Below are positions 36,259-48,900 of a stretch of 64,000 nt of DNA, piece by piece. The notes beneath the pieces were generated by a model that was not told the origin of the DNA, made no database searches, and saw nothing but the letters and a program-made list of their open reading frames with translations. Origin of the DNA: Vitis vinifera (taxonomy: Eukaryota > Streptophyta > Magnoliopsida > Vitales > Vitaceae). The position numbers and the translations under genes were made by a program. The stretch lies in NCBI RefSeq assembly GCF_030704535.1, contig NC_081820.1, positions 21,517,001 to 21,581,000 on the forward strand. The letters are read 5' to 3'. The first letter of the stretch is position 1, and the number at the start of each line of letters is the position of its first letter.

Positions 36259-36268
36259 ACGACGTCGT
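36259..36268. promoter_or_regulatory. Palindrome ACGACGTCGT upstream of CTF8
   Basis: A perfect 10-bp palindrome containing GACGTC (bZIP C-box-like core), 211 bp upstream of the CTF8 ATG. This type of ACGACGTCGTTTT motif recurs in plant housekeeping promoters. The function here is inferred. Confidence 0.5.
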
Positions 36269-36299
36269 TTTAGTGTCGACAAGAAGACAGGAGCAGTGT

Positions 36300-36945
36300 G
36301 CATTTAGTACTGGCTTACTAAGATGGGATTTTGTGAAAAATGTCAAAAACTATTTTAAACGAAAAATGAATTCCATTTCCCTTATTTAAATGTCATTTTA
36401 TTATAAAATAAGAAATAAAATAAAACATATAAAAATAATTTAAAATTGAATATACCCTTAGATTCTTTGGCTTTGAAATAATAATAAAATTTGGAAAAAT
36501 AGAGAAAATGTCCTTTCAATGAAAATTAATTTTATTTTCGTTCATTAACATATTTTTGAAATTAAAAATACTAACAAAAAATTCATTAACCAAAATTTTT
36601 CCTGTAATATGTAAAGCATGACAACACCACCAAGCAAAAACATTTAGAAGTGGGAAAAAAGAGGTGAAAGTATTTTAAAGAACCAAAAAAGAGTGCTTGA
36701 ACAGAAGACCAAAACATCAAAAAGCATTCGCAGGAATGTAAGAAGATGGGTGTATGAGAAGGCCAGACAACTTGAGAACTTATTGAGTTGTGGGCATTGA
36801 GCAATCTCCTTGGCAATTGATTTCAAATCCATATGGGGAGATTATGAACATTCAGCAGTTAAAGAAACAAAAGAAGGCAGTCACATGTCAAAAGGCCAGG
36901 AAGTGTCTTTTTCTACATAGTTAATTGTACATACTGAGGTCTCTA
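36300..36945. other. Intergenic between CTF8 and MBD13
   Basis: AT-rich to about 36600, then more balanced sequence that is probably the MBD13 3' untranslated region. No gene seen. Confidence 0.5.
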
Positions 36946-39900
36946 CTAGTATATCAACTGTTTCTGATATTCCTTGCTTTTATCTTCACCTCGTTGGTGT
37001 AGACCACCGGTCGCACCTGAACTTGGGAAGCTGGCATTTCCCTCTGGCTGGATTGTGGGCCCCTGTAGTTCCTTGCTCTTATCTTCACCAGGTTGGCGCA
37101 GCCCCGTCTGACCTGAACTCAGGAAGCGGGCATTTCCGGCTTGCTGGAATATAGGCTGCACAGGTGCTTGTGGTTTGGGTGCTGGATTTTGGGCCATGAC
37201 ATTATGCTGAAATGAGAAGTCAGTTTGATGAAAGTTACCCAACCCCAAGTTCAAGCCATTGTCTATTTGGGCTGGAGCTTTTAGAGATGCTTTGCTTTTA
37301 TCTTCACCGGGTTGGTATCCACCAGTCTCACCTGAACTTGGGAAGTTGACATTTCCGTCTTTCAGGAATGTAGGCTGTACAGGTGCTTGTAGTTCAGGTG
37401 CTGGATTTTCTGCCACATCATATTGCTGGAAGGGAAAGTCAGTTTGTTGCAAGTTGCCCAAGCCAAAGTTTGAGCCATTGTTGGTTTGGGCGTGTGGTGA
37501 GCTGAGTTGCTGCTGGAAGTAGTCCTCGATGAACAGATGATCACTCGTAAGAGTTTTTATTGCAAATTCAATACATGGGTCAGTCCATGAATCCCCAAAA
37601 GGCAACTCATGAGGGGGTTCTGGATTCCCGGCCCCCTTATTTTCATCTTCAGCCACTCCAGCATGCTCTATGGGAATAGGACCATCCCCCAGAGGCAAGG
37701 AAAGAGAGCACCCGTGCTTCTCCTTGTCCTTATTCTCAGCCTCAACCTTTTCAGCTTGCTCTTCTGGAGGAACCAAGTCTTCAACAGGAGTTTTACCACT
37801 ATTTGATTCCAATAACACTTCCAACTTTTGGGAAGGTTGAAAGGAGCACTTTGTCTTAGGCTCAGCCTCAGCAATACCTGCTTCTATCTCACCTGAATGT
37901 CCAGCTGCAACTCGACTACCTCGATTAGTGGTTTTCAGCTCTGGTGTCACATCAGCTTCAAGCCCAGCAAGTCGTTTTGAAGCTCGACGTGGCAAGTCAT
38001 GAGATTTTTTGTTCCTGTAATTGCACAGACCAGGTTGGGTCTTCCTTTTTCCACAAACTTTCGCCCTATTTTCCAGTGGTTGTTTTTCTGCAAGGGGCTC
38101 AACCAAAGGCGCTGAATCTAACACATTTTTAGCATCATCACTTTTCTCTCCTATAGGCTCTGAACCCTTGGCTTCTGAGAGGTATAAGCTGCTCTCTGTG
38201 ACTTTTGCACCTGCAGCATACAGTAAATTCAAATTGGGTGCTACCTTTTACCATATCTCTCAAAGGCTTATTATCTATTGAACCCATCAACCAAATCTCC
38301 TATTTTAGGACAATCATTCTTGGTTCCAAATTTCATGTAGATGACCAGAGATATAATGGCCTCTCTTGTTCCAATTTTGAAGTCAAATGTTCAATGTGAC
38401 AAGACTACCTACTATAGTACCTATTTCATGTTCTCATGAAAAGCCAGTCTGTACATCACTGGAAAAAAGGCATCTAAAGTTCAGATTAGAACAGCTTGCT
38501 AAAAGCAGCATTTGGATTATACCTTCTAAGGATGTCTAGGCAAAATTCCTAAATATGGGTTCCACACAGCCCAATATGATTTTTAAGTGTTTTGGAAAAG
38601 CATGCTTTCACTCAAACACAATGCAGGAAATAGAATGGAGTTTTATATAACTTTTTAAATGTCAAAATTACCTTTATTCTCACAAAAGTTTGTTTAAAAC
38701 AGTGCTCCCAAATGCAAAATCAAACGCATAAAAACAGCATTGGCTTCTGCTTCTGCTTCTACTACTAAACACCAAAAGCTACAGCTATCCCAAATGGGCA
38801 TAATACAAACCAGTCCATGCCCAAGCAATTCAAGTGGAAAACGATAGGGAAAGAAAAAGAAATAAATAAATGGAAATTTCAAGCAAAACATATCAAATGC
38901 AAAACAAAACAGGGTCATGTATATAAAACTAGTGCAAAAAACCTGTGCTCCCCTCTGGGCTAGAACATCAACCAACTCACTCAACAACTAGGCTTCCAAT
39001 TAAAAGGAAGATAGCAAAATCCCTCACAAGATCCATGATTCTCCTAATCTGGTGAACAAACTGCGACCACCTTGTCCCATCAGAAAATACACAGGAAATA
39101 ACAGTCAAAAAATCCCCATCAACAGCAGTTAGATACCAAGAAAAAGCTCCTTTTCATCAGTCTTTTTCCAGAAACATTCCCATTGATCTTTTTGAGCAAT
39201 TTGGCACATAGTCTGTCCTATTCCCAATTTCCAGAGGTTTTACATTGACTTCTTCAATTTTATCTATGGAATATGCCTGTCCAACTCTCAATCTAGGGTT
39301 TCAACAAACACCTTTGTCTCAGCTTTACAGAGATTGTTGGTTTTAACACTAAGAATTTTTCAGGTATGTCCTTCACACTAAAGATTTTATATGTTTGATA
39401 TCCGGTGTTCCCAAATGGGTATCTTTTTTGTAAATTTTATATTTTGTTTGAATATTTGAAATAATGATGTAAATGATTAACTCTCTGAAGTGTTATTTAA
39501 TATTTCTTTTTTAAAATGTTCAATTACTTGTTTTGATGTTTTCTTTGGGCTAGATCCCTCAATATTTTACACCTAAATGTTATCCCTCATAATAGAAAGG
39601 ATCACACTAAGGAACCATGGTATTTACTATTTTCATTTTGGTGAATTGAGTTCTTATTTTTCATTAATCATTTCAGTTTATGGATAGGACCCTCCTTCCC
39701 AATATGTTCCATGTATATAAATTCGAAATATGCCATTTTAGGTTCTATTCTTTCTTAATATGTTCTATTTTTTTTTTTTTCACTATCTTCTTTTATCCCC
39801 ACATGTTTGGATAATCTTTACTAGTTTTAATTCAATAAAATGGTGTTTTCATGGCACTTTATAGGATTCTAATAGATTCATACCAAAGATTAGAAACAAA

Positions 39901-42900
39901 GGAATGATAAAGTTAGCGAATGAATGAGAGGAAACAAGAAAAGCATGTCACTGTAAGAACTTTACATTGATCAGAAGTATGTTCAGAATTCAGTAGGCAT
40001 TCACCTGAACAGGCAGATTTAGGGATTCCTTCATCGCTTGCTATCTTGCCCAATTTCAAGCTCTGACCCCTTGTAATCTGTCTTCTTGCTCCACCACCTG
40101 CTAATTCTTGTTTTCTGGGAACAACAGGTGACTAAGAGAAGCAGGATAGAAAAAAGAAAAAACAAAGTTAAAACTTTCCATGAATCAATGTTAACCTGCA
40201 GAATGATTTCAATTGGAACAGCAAAGAATAATGAAAAATAATCTCAAGAATGAAAAAGCAATTATGAAATTTGTTGTAGCACCTAATTTATAGGAAAATA
40301 AATGCAATAGATAAATCAAGGTTTTTTCCCCCTTGTCTTCATAAATTTCATGGGAAAACATGATGGGAAATATGAGGTCATTCTGTAATAAAAGCAAATA
40401 AGATGCTGAATTCTTAGCCACATGAAAACACAAAACTAAAAATTAAAAGAAACCCAGATCTGATATCATGGACACAAATCTATCCTATTGTATAATTTCA
40501 CCAGCCCATCACTGCATCAGATGAAAGAAAATATTGACAATTCCTTGGAGCATACATAATTCCATGCTGAATTGTTTCCATGCACACCATTGAAAATCAT
40601 CTTACTGTCATAAGGCATCCCAAATGTAGGCAAGAGTCGAGTTTGTAAGCCAAATGGTGATGTAAGAATCAAGTTCGTAAGGTGAAAGGTGACAGATTTG
40701 GTCTGGGTGAAGTTTCTCTAACAAATAGTGTCATCCTAGGCAAATGGTGTGGATGTTTCCAAGGAAAGGTGACACTCTTTGCATTTTATTGGGGTTTTGA
40801 TTGTGAGATGGTACAAAAAAAACTCATTTCTATGAACATCTGTGGTGGGTTTTATCTGCCCTTCTAAGTTTCCAAAACTTTATTTGCTTTCCAAGTTTAG
40901 AAATTCCACCATCTCCCCATCTAGACCATGCACTCCTTTAACATCTTAGAATTTTAACTTTCATCACAATTTGACTAACAAAGAAATTGATGACGACTCT
41001 TCCTAATTGCACTCTTTATTCCCCATCTTTTCCCAACAACCAAGTATGGTAGTTATCGCCCTCAAGTTTATCTTTTACTTGTACCTTCTTTCTAGCTTTG
41101 ACCAAATATGAGAGATGAGTTTCCTTTCCACCAACCAATTTCATCTAGAGATCTAAAGCACCACCTAAAGTAAGAGCTTTTGCATAGCTTATAGCCAACA
41201 GAAACACAAATACCAACATGTTGCAGCTGAGAAGGCACCATAAAGTCTTTGGCCACAATTGGTGTCTCGTGCATAGGAACAAAGAAGACAATGGATTTCC
41301 TTTTCCTATACCATCTAGGGGCATTGAACTAATGCCATGAACTTTTCAGACTCACTAGATTGGATTGGGTCCCTTGAAAGGTGGCATATATGATTGTTTA
41401 CATGGTTTGGTCAGGGTGAGGATGGGAAGTGGAGAGGAAAAGGTTGTTCACAGTATCTTCTCTTTGCGTTAGGCTTTTACAGTGGGTGGCTTCCTTGTTT
41501 TTCTTGGGATTGTGGTTTGTGAGCCAAGCAATGGCTTTGGGGGTGTGGTTTTGGTGAGGTAGGATCTTATTGCTTGTTTTTCATGGTTGGTTTGTTAGTC
41601 TTGTACTCCTAGCATTTTAGGGCTTGGTTATGTCGATTTGGGAGCCCTATGGCTTGGGTAGTGGTTTGTTGTTTTCTTCTTTCGCCTGCTTTTTGGCACT
41701 GTTTGTATAATGCATGTGTACTTGGCACACCTTTCTTTGTGCTTTAAATATATTTGCTTATTTACCTACCTTAAAATAAATAAATAAAATATAAAAAAAT
41801 CAAGAGCATAGTACCATAGCATGTGGCCATTTTCCATCAACTCTGGGTGATCTACTTGGAGACAAATTCCAAAAGTTTTAAGGAATTTATAATAGTTGAA
41901 GACTCAATGTAAACACCTTTGTTCATCCTTATGGACGTCAATTTTTTCAAACGGCTTATGTACCTCACTGAGTATGATCATGCTATATTAGAGATCTACT
42001 TGTTGCATGAGTAGGAGAATTATGGAGTGCATATTAAGTGAGTTCATCTTCCATTAAGTTGTCTGAAAGTATGATACCCAAGCCTTTCAGTTCCACCCAA
42101 CATACCTGTGTTGACACAACATGACATAGTTGTAAGTATGGGATCTTTGTTGAGCACTCCTATTTTACTTTAGGTGTGGTTGTTTATTGATATCCTTTTA
42201 TTCTTTCAACTTTCTTAGTAATAATTACATTAGATAAAAAGAATAGTTGGTTGAAAAATGAATTTTTGTAAGAATATGTAGACGGAAGCTTTTAACAAGT
42301 ATATTTTTAATTGATTTTTCTTTTATTGCACCATATCCCAATATCCATGCTTGTTTTTTTGAATCCTTTTTAGTAAAGTCTTTGTATTCTAAAATTTGAG
42401 TTATAAAGGATCAAACATTTAAACACATACCCACATCCAACACTCATACCTAGAACCCTTGCAACATAGGCTTGAAGTTCTGTGATGAATGCTTATTAGG
42501 TAATCGAGATCAATTAATTAGTGGTAGCATTTTCCTGGGTCATAGGGAACCATGGTTAGAACTTACTCTAAATCTAATAGGAAAAAACCGACTATAGAGA
42601 CAAAGATGCTATCTTTGTTGGAAGACTTAATCCATGGCAAGTCCTTCGGGTTTCAATAACTTCATATACAAGGGTAACTCAACCATAGTTATATGATGGC
42701 CCTTTAAAAGGAAAAAAGGGTCTTCAAAGTTAGACTTCCTGTTATGGAAAGTTTTTGATCTGTATACAAAGCTAGGATGCTCCCTTTTATGAATACAACG
42801 CTTGGCTTTTAGTAGATGTCTTGGCCAAGTGAGGTGGTTTTATGCCAAAGGACTTTGCAAGTGATCTCATCCCCATAAGAGGTTATTTGCACTTTCTCAA

Positions 42901-45900
42901 TTGATTACTCTTTTAGGATGTCAGCTTTATTCTATGCTTTTTCTTGTACACCTTTTATAGATTCATTCGTTTACTCTTGACTTTAATGCAATGAATTTGA
43001 TGTTTTTGACCAAACTAAGTAAATAATAATGTCAACTCTTGCATTAGTACACTCTTGGTGGAGAAGGATAAGGCCAAGAGTGTAGAAGGATAAGGCCATC
43101 GGACCATTGGAAGATGGTAGGATCTAATAACCAGCCATATAAGTGCCTTACTTGAGCAAAATTAGCACCACAACGTAAAGACAGTTTTCCATGGGATTAG
43201 TATAGGCATTAAGTTAGTAATGTTCCATGGTTGTAGCTCAAAGGTCATGTCACAATGAACTAGAGGTCTTGAGGTCTTGAGGTTGAGCTTTCTCGGTATT
43301 TAAGTGGTATAGGGTCCAAGCGTTGGGCCCATATCTTACTTTCATACCTAGAGAAAGGGATTAATCAAAAAACCAAAAAAACTTAAACATTACTATCTAT
43401 CCAGAACATCATATAAGGAAACCTATACTTAATTGTTACTTTATTTATCATACTATTGTAAATACATAACTACAATACTGAAATTGCACATGGATTCATG
43501 CGATCTAACGAAATCTTTTCTATAACTCCTTATGTGATCGCTTAGGAGACACATCACCAAAGTCTCCCATAAGTAATTCAGACCTTTGATCATAGAGATC
43601 TTTACATTTCCACATAGTGTCTCATAGGTAATTCATGACTTTAATTTTTTAAATCTCTGTATTTTCATTATTTTTTTTAACAAAACATTCACTAAATATG
43701 CTCCTAGAAATTATCTACCAAATTTACCATGTATAAAATATTCATAACGTATCGTAGTCAGGCTTTAGATTCATTGCACTTCTCATAATGCTTTTGGAGG
43801 AAATAAATATTCGAGCTTCAATAATGGAATACATATGTATGGTATTGCCACATCCACTATTAATGAATTTCTACACCCATTTTGATGTAATGAAATACAA
43901 TATTGTGATACTTATTCACAACAAAAGCAGTTCCCTTATATGCCCAAAAACCATGATAGCTCAAACAATTGGGTAGTTGTAGGAAGCAATGGCAATGGGG
44001 TTGGTTCAATTTAGGTCACCCCTACCTCAACCCTACCCTTGTAGTCTAATACTTCCTCATCTTCGACTTAAATGAAAAGTAGAGCTAAATGGGAGAAAAT
44101 TTGGATTCCTAATACATGCCCTAATTCACCTTGGTTTACAAATTGCCCATTAAAAAAAATATGGCATACAAAAATATTTTATATTTAATTCAAGGAGAGA
44201 GAGAGAGAGAGAGAGAGCTAACTTGAATTTTATCTTTCACATATTTAAAAGGGAAAAAGTTAAAAAAGAGAAGAGAAAGAAATAAAATATGGATTTAATT
44301 TTACATACATTTTATAAATAATTTTCCCTACCTCCAAACCCTTACGAAATCTAACTCAAGTTTTAAAATAAAACCCAAACCCAACCCTACTCTAGCTATG
44401 CTTTGTTGTTTAGGAGTGAGGTCCCTAAAAATACCCTCCTCATTACCATCCCTAGTTGAAGGTGTCTTCCAATTGAACTTGTCCATGACTAATTGAGACA
44501 TCTCATTCTCACAGCACTATCTTTGACTTTGTGTGTATATCTGTCTATGTGTGTATGTATGTGTGTGAGAGAGAGAAAGAGAGCGGACTCTGGACACATA
44601 TGTATCACCATTAGTTGCCTAGACAACGCAACAGTCTTCCTCAAAGTAGCCTCATTACTAGCTTCTTTCTCAATCAAATCTCACAAAAATGGTAGTTCGG
44701 AGTATTACGCCAACCCAAAGCATTGAAGGTAGGTTAATTGTTGTAAGGATACGACATTGCATTTCATCCTCGTTGAAGCACTTCAAGAAGAGGAGGATGA
44801 AGGTTGACTATGCTAGCTCAAAGGAAAGGAAACCTTGGCTCAAAGAAGTAGCTACCCCCTCCTCGACAACTGTGTCAGAGCTACACCAATTGGGGGATTC
44901 CTCCCACCAATAGAGTTGCATTTGCTACTTGCTTCAAGGCCCCCAATTGCATAAACAACATGGTACTTGTCTCTAGCTCCCTTGACCTTAACCGCCACAT
45001 GAGAGGGGTTGATTCAATAACCAACCAAACTCTCTACTCCCTATTCCTGGGTCATCACGATCATCTGCAAATATAGCCACAAAGTGATCAAAGAGTTATG
45101 GGAAGTTCTAAGGGAGTTTCCTCCTTTAAAATTGGCTTTAAGTCTTGTTCTCATTAGATCTTCATAGCACAACTTTGCTACTAAACCAAGATTTTATCTT
45201 GCAACATTGAGGTGGGCCATTGATAAACATTGTTAGCACTTTGATCATATTAAAGAAAACCGTCTAAAGCGTTATGGCCAATATGATCAAAAAGTACAAA
45301 GTCAACGTGAGGGAGAACAACGTAACACCAAAAGAAGTGAAGCAGGAAGCAAATTAGGTCAAGAAAGAGCTTAGAGGGTCCAGGGCAACGGCATAGACAA
45401 TCAAACATAGCAATGGATCCATCTCATCAAGGCAAAGAAAATTATATTAGAAAAAAAAGAGAATTTCATTAAAGAGCTAGCCACCTCGTGATTCAAGCTT
45501 GAGACTTGGTCAACGAAGCTTATTATTGTCAACCAAACCAAGGTCGAGGATATGGATTAGTTAAAAGGAGGATTTTGAACAACAATGTTAGGATCCAGTG
45601 CTCAAGGCACACTAGATAGACCATGACACAAGCTATCTGAATACTTGTGCCGATCGTAGCATTTCAAATAGCAAGCTTCAAGACAAGGATAATCTCGTAA
45701 GTTCTTGCAGCATCCTCTCTTGGCAACCCCTCAATTGAAGTCTCAACCACAAAAGCTATCAATAATGCCAACACCAACCATCCATCTAGTGAAAATGTAA
45801 AGGTTAAAGAAATTGTGGTTGGTTGACTAGTTAGGGTCTAGGCTCTTTCCTTTTTTTCATTTTTTTGTTTGGGGGGGGGGGGGGGGGGGGAGGTGGTAAT

Positions 45901-48900
45901 TTATTATCTTGAGTTTATAATTATTAAAATCATTAGGACGAACCTCATTGAATACTTTTCCTACTAATGCTTTTGGATGTTTTTCTCATCTGAGCTGTAT
46001 ACTACTATTCTACTTCCATATATACAGATATTTCCCAGCAACCCATCTACATGTGTATTCCATTTGCGCTCTAGGGATAACATGTATTGGATGTAGATGC
46101 TTTTTTGAGAAATTATGAAAAGTGTTGCATATGTAATTTAGCATTAATTTGGCTTAAATGATTGTCGTACCATTTAGGGTTACCCAGGGCCATGGTATAG
46201 CCAAAAAAGTTGCCATATTTCATTACCGTGACTTCTCTAAATTTCATAAAGATTTTAGTTAAATACCGCACAACTAAGCCCCCATGCCTTAGCTAAAAAC
46301 CTGGCACTTCTTTGGATCAGAAAGGTTTGTGTCTCATAGCAACTTCAGTTTCAATTTGCTCTAACCCACTTCAGTCAATCTGGTCCATTCCAGGCCTTCT
46401 GTCGAATTTGAATTTTCCACACTTGAATTTCAATTTTTGGTCTTCCTTCAGAAAAAATTACACAAATTTGGAGGAAAGAAATCTATAAATGAGCACATAG
46501 TCAGAACCAGTGTGTATATTGTCCCATTCCAAATGACAGATCAAAATTTTCATCGAAATGGACTTGACATTAGAGGCAAACCACACAATCCTAGGCAGTT
46601 CCAGACAATAAATGCTCCAACTGGGGCAAGTTGTTAGGTGTCAGAAATCGAGCAAAACGCATGAAGGACAACATCAGAAATATATCAGCACATACAACAG
46701 TAACAACAACAGCAACACCAGGAATACATCAGCAAATACAACAGTAACAACAATAATTGTTTTGCTATTCCTAAAAGCTGATTCCTTGACATTGCACATA
46801 AAATTCCTATAACTTTTTTTTTTTTTTTTTTTCCCTAATAGGTAAAAAAAGATCTATTAAGAAGAGGCACCAAAAGAACGACTCAAGGTATACAATACCT
46901 ATACACCCACCGCCAAACCAACCAAAAAAGTACAAATAAACAAGCACCCAGCTAGGTCAAACAACAACCTTAGCTAGAGCCCAACCAATCAATAAAACTT
47001 ACTATAGTTAGAGGACAATCAGCTATAAACAACTTGGCCTCTGACCAAAGGGAAAAAACAAAAAATGTATTTGAGTCTCTGGATTGACAGCACATCATCA
47101 TTGAAGGTCAATCTAATCCTTGCCTTCCAAACCGTCCAAAATATGTAAAGAGGAGCTGCTCTCCACACCTTCTTGTTCTTTTTGCCCACAAATGAACAAT
47201 ACCAACTAAGGAGAGTCTCTTTAACTGAGGAAGGCAACACCCATGACACCCCAAACAAAGTAAATAGCAAATCCCATAAAACCCTTGTTTTTGTACAATG
47301 AAGAAGAAGATGGTCTATAGTCTCTTCCTTCTCATGACACAAAAAGCATCTATTTGCCAAGGCCCACCCTCTTTTTTGAATTAAATCCAATGTTAAAGCT
47401 TTGCCCCATGTAGCCTCCCAAGCAAAGAAGCTAATCTTAGGTTGCACCCACACGTTCCAAATGCAACTTGAAGGAAAAAGAGAAGGGTTGTCCGGCTCAA
47501 GAGCATAGTAGAAGGATTTGACCGAGAACTTTCCACTCTTTGTTTCAGTCCAAAACACCATATCTTCCACATCTCCACGCACTCTCTTCCCATGTAGCCG
47601 CTCTAAGAAGCTTTCCACCTCCTTCACCTCCCAATCATTAAAGGCTCTTGAGAAACAAGGGTTCCATCCCCCCCAACCCCCCTCAACCAAGGGTTCCCAA
47701 ATATCCGCCATCCACGTTTTCTTATCCTCAATTAAAGCAAACAGGGAAGGGAATGACACACATAACAGAGAATCCCCGCACCACCTATCCCTCCAAAATC
47801 TCACCCTCCTCCCGTTCCCTACCAAGAAGGAAATCCTAGAACCCACAAAGTCCCAATCCATCCTTATCCCTTCCCCACACCATACACCTCTCTCACTTCC
47901 CGAGAACACCATCCTCCTCTATCTTCCCCGTACTTCCCTCTAATCACTTGATTCCACAAAGCCTCTCTCTCATTTGCAAAACATCAATTCCATTTACAGA
48001 GAAGAGCCTTATTAAGAGTGCATCAAAGACATAAAATAGATGGGTAAATTCGACAACGTACTTCGAATTAAGGTCGCCCTTCCTCCTTTGGATATGAATT
48101 GTCTCTTCCATATAGCCAACCTTCTACGGAACCGCTCTTCCACACCATCCCAAACTATCACTGACTTAAATGGTGCACCTAAAGGAAGGCCCAAATAAGT
48201 GGACGGGAGGCTACCCACTCTACAACCAAAATCTATAGCAAGATCATCAATATTCTCCACCCTACCTACAGGAATTAGTTCACTCTTTTCCAAGTTTATT
48301 CTCAACCCCGACACAGCCTCAAACCACATAAGCAACCAGCTAAGATAGGTCAATTGATCTTGGGAAGCTTGGCAAAACACCAAGGTATCATCAACAAACA
48401 ACAAATGGTAAATCTGAACCCCTTCTTCACTCCTACCCTTCACCCTCCAACCCGACAAAAAACCTCCATCCACTACCCTCTTAATGAGACAACTAAACAC
48501 CTCCACAGCAATCACAAATAAATAAAGCGAAAGTGGATCCCCCTGCCTCAAACCCCTTGAGTTTTGAAAGAAACTCATAGAGGTGTCATTAACCAACACA
48601 GAGAAACTTGTAGTGGAAATGCACCACTTGATCCACCCAACCCATTCCTATAAGCTATTAAGACATCAGCACATGGCTTTGGCATAGCTATACAGAAAAA
48701 ATGTTCCATTGACTTCAATTGTTTCCAAATAGACTATTCTCAACATCCCCTTCATAATCCTGTCAATGTTAACTATCTAAATCAACCAAAAAAATTCTAA
48801 TATTTAATTGGACATCCACAATTCACTTTCTCGTCCCTGAGAGTCTCTTTGTCATTGAGACATTGAACTGTTCCACAAACTCTTCAGTTTGACGGCCTCC

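Noticed and set aside
44689..45870. Possible gypsy gag remains before the G20 run
   Set aside because: Translation gave no recognisable motif and no LTR ends could be found.
47518..47943. 141-codon open frame (+)
   Set aside because: Antisense shadow of the LINE zf-RVT coding region.
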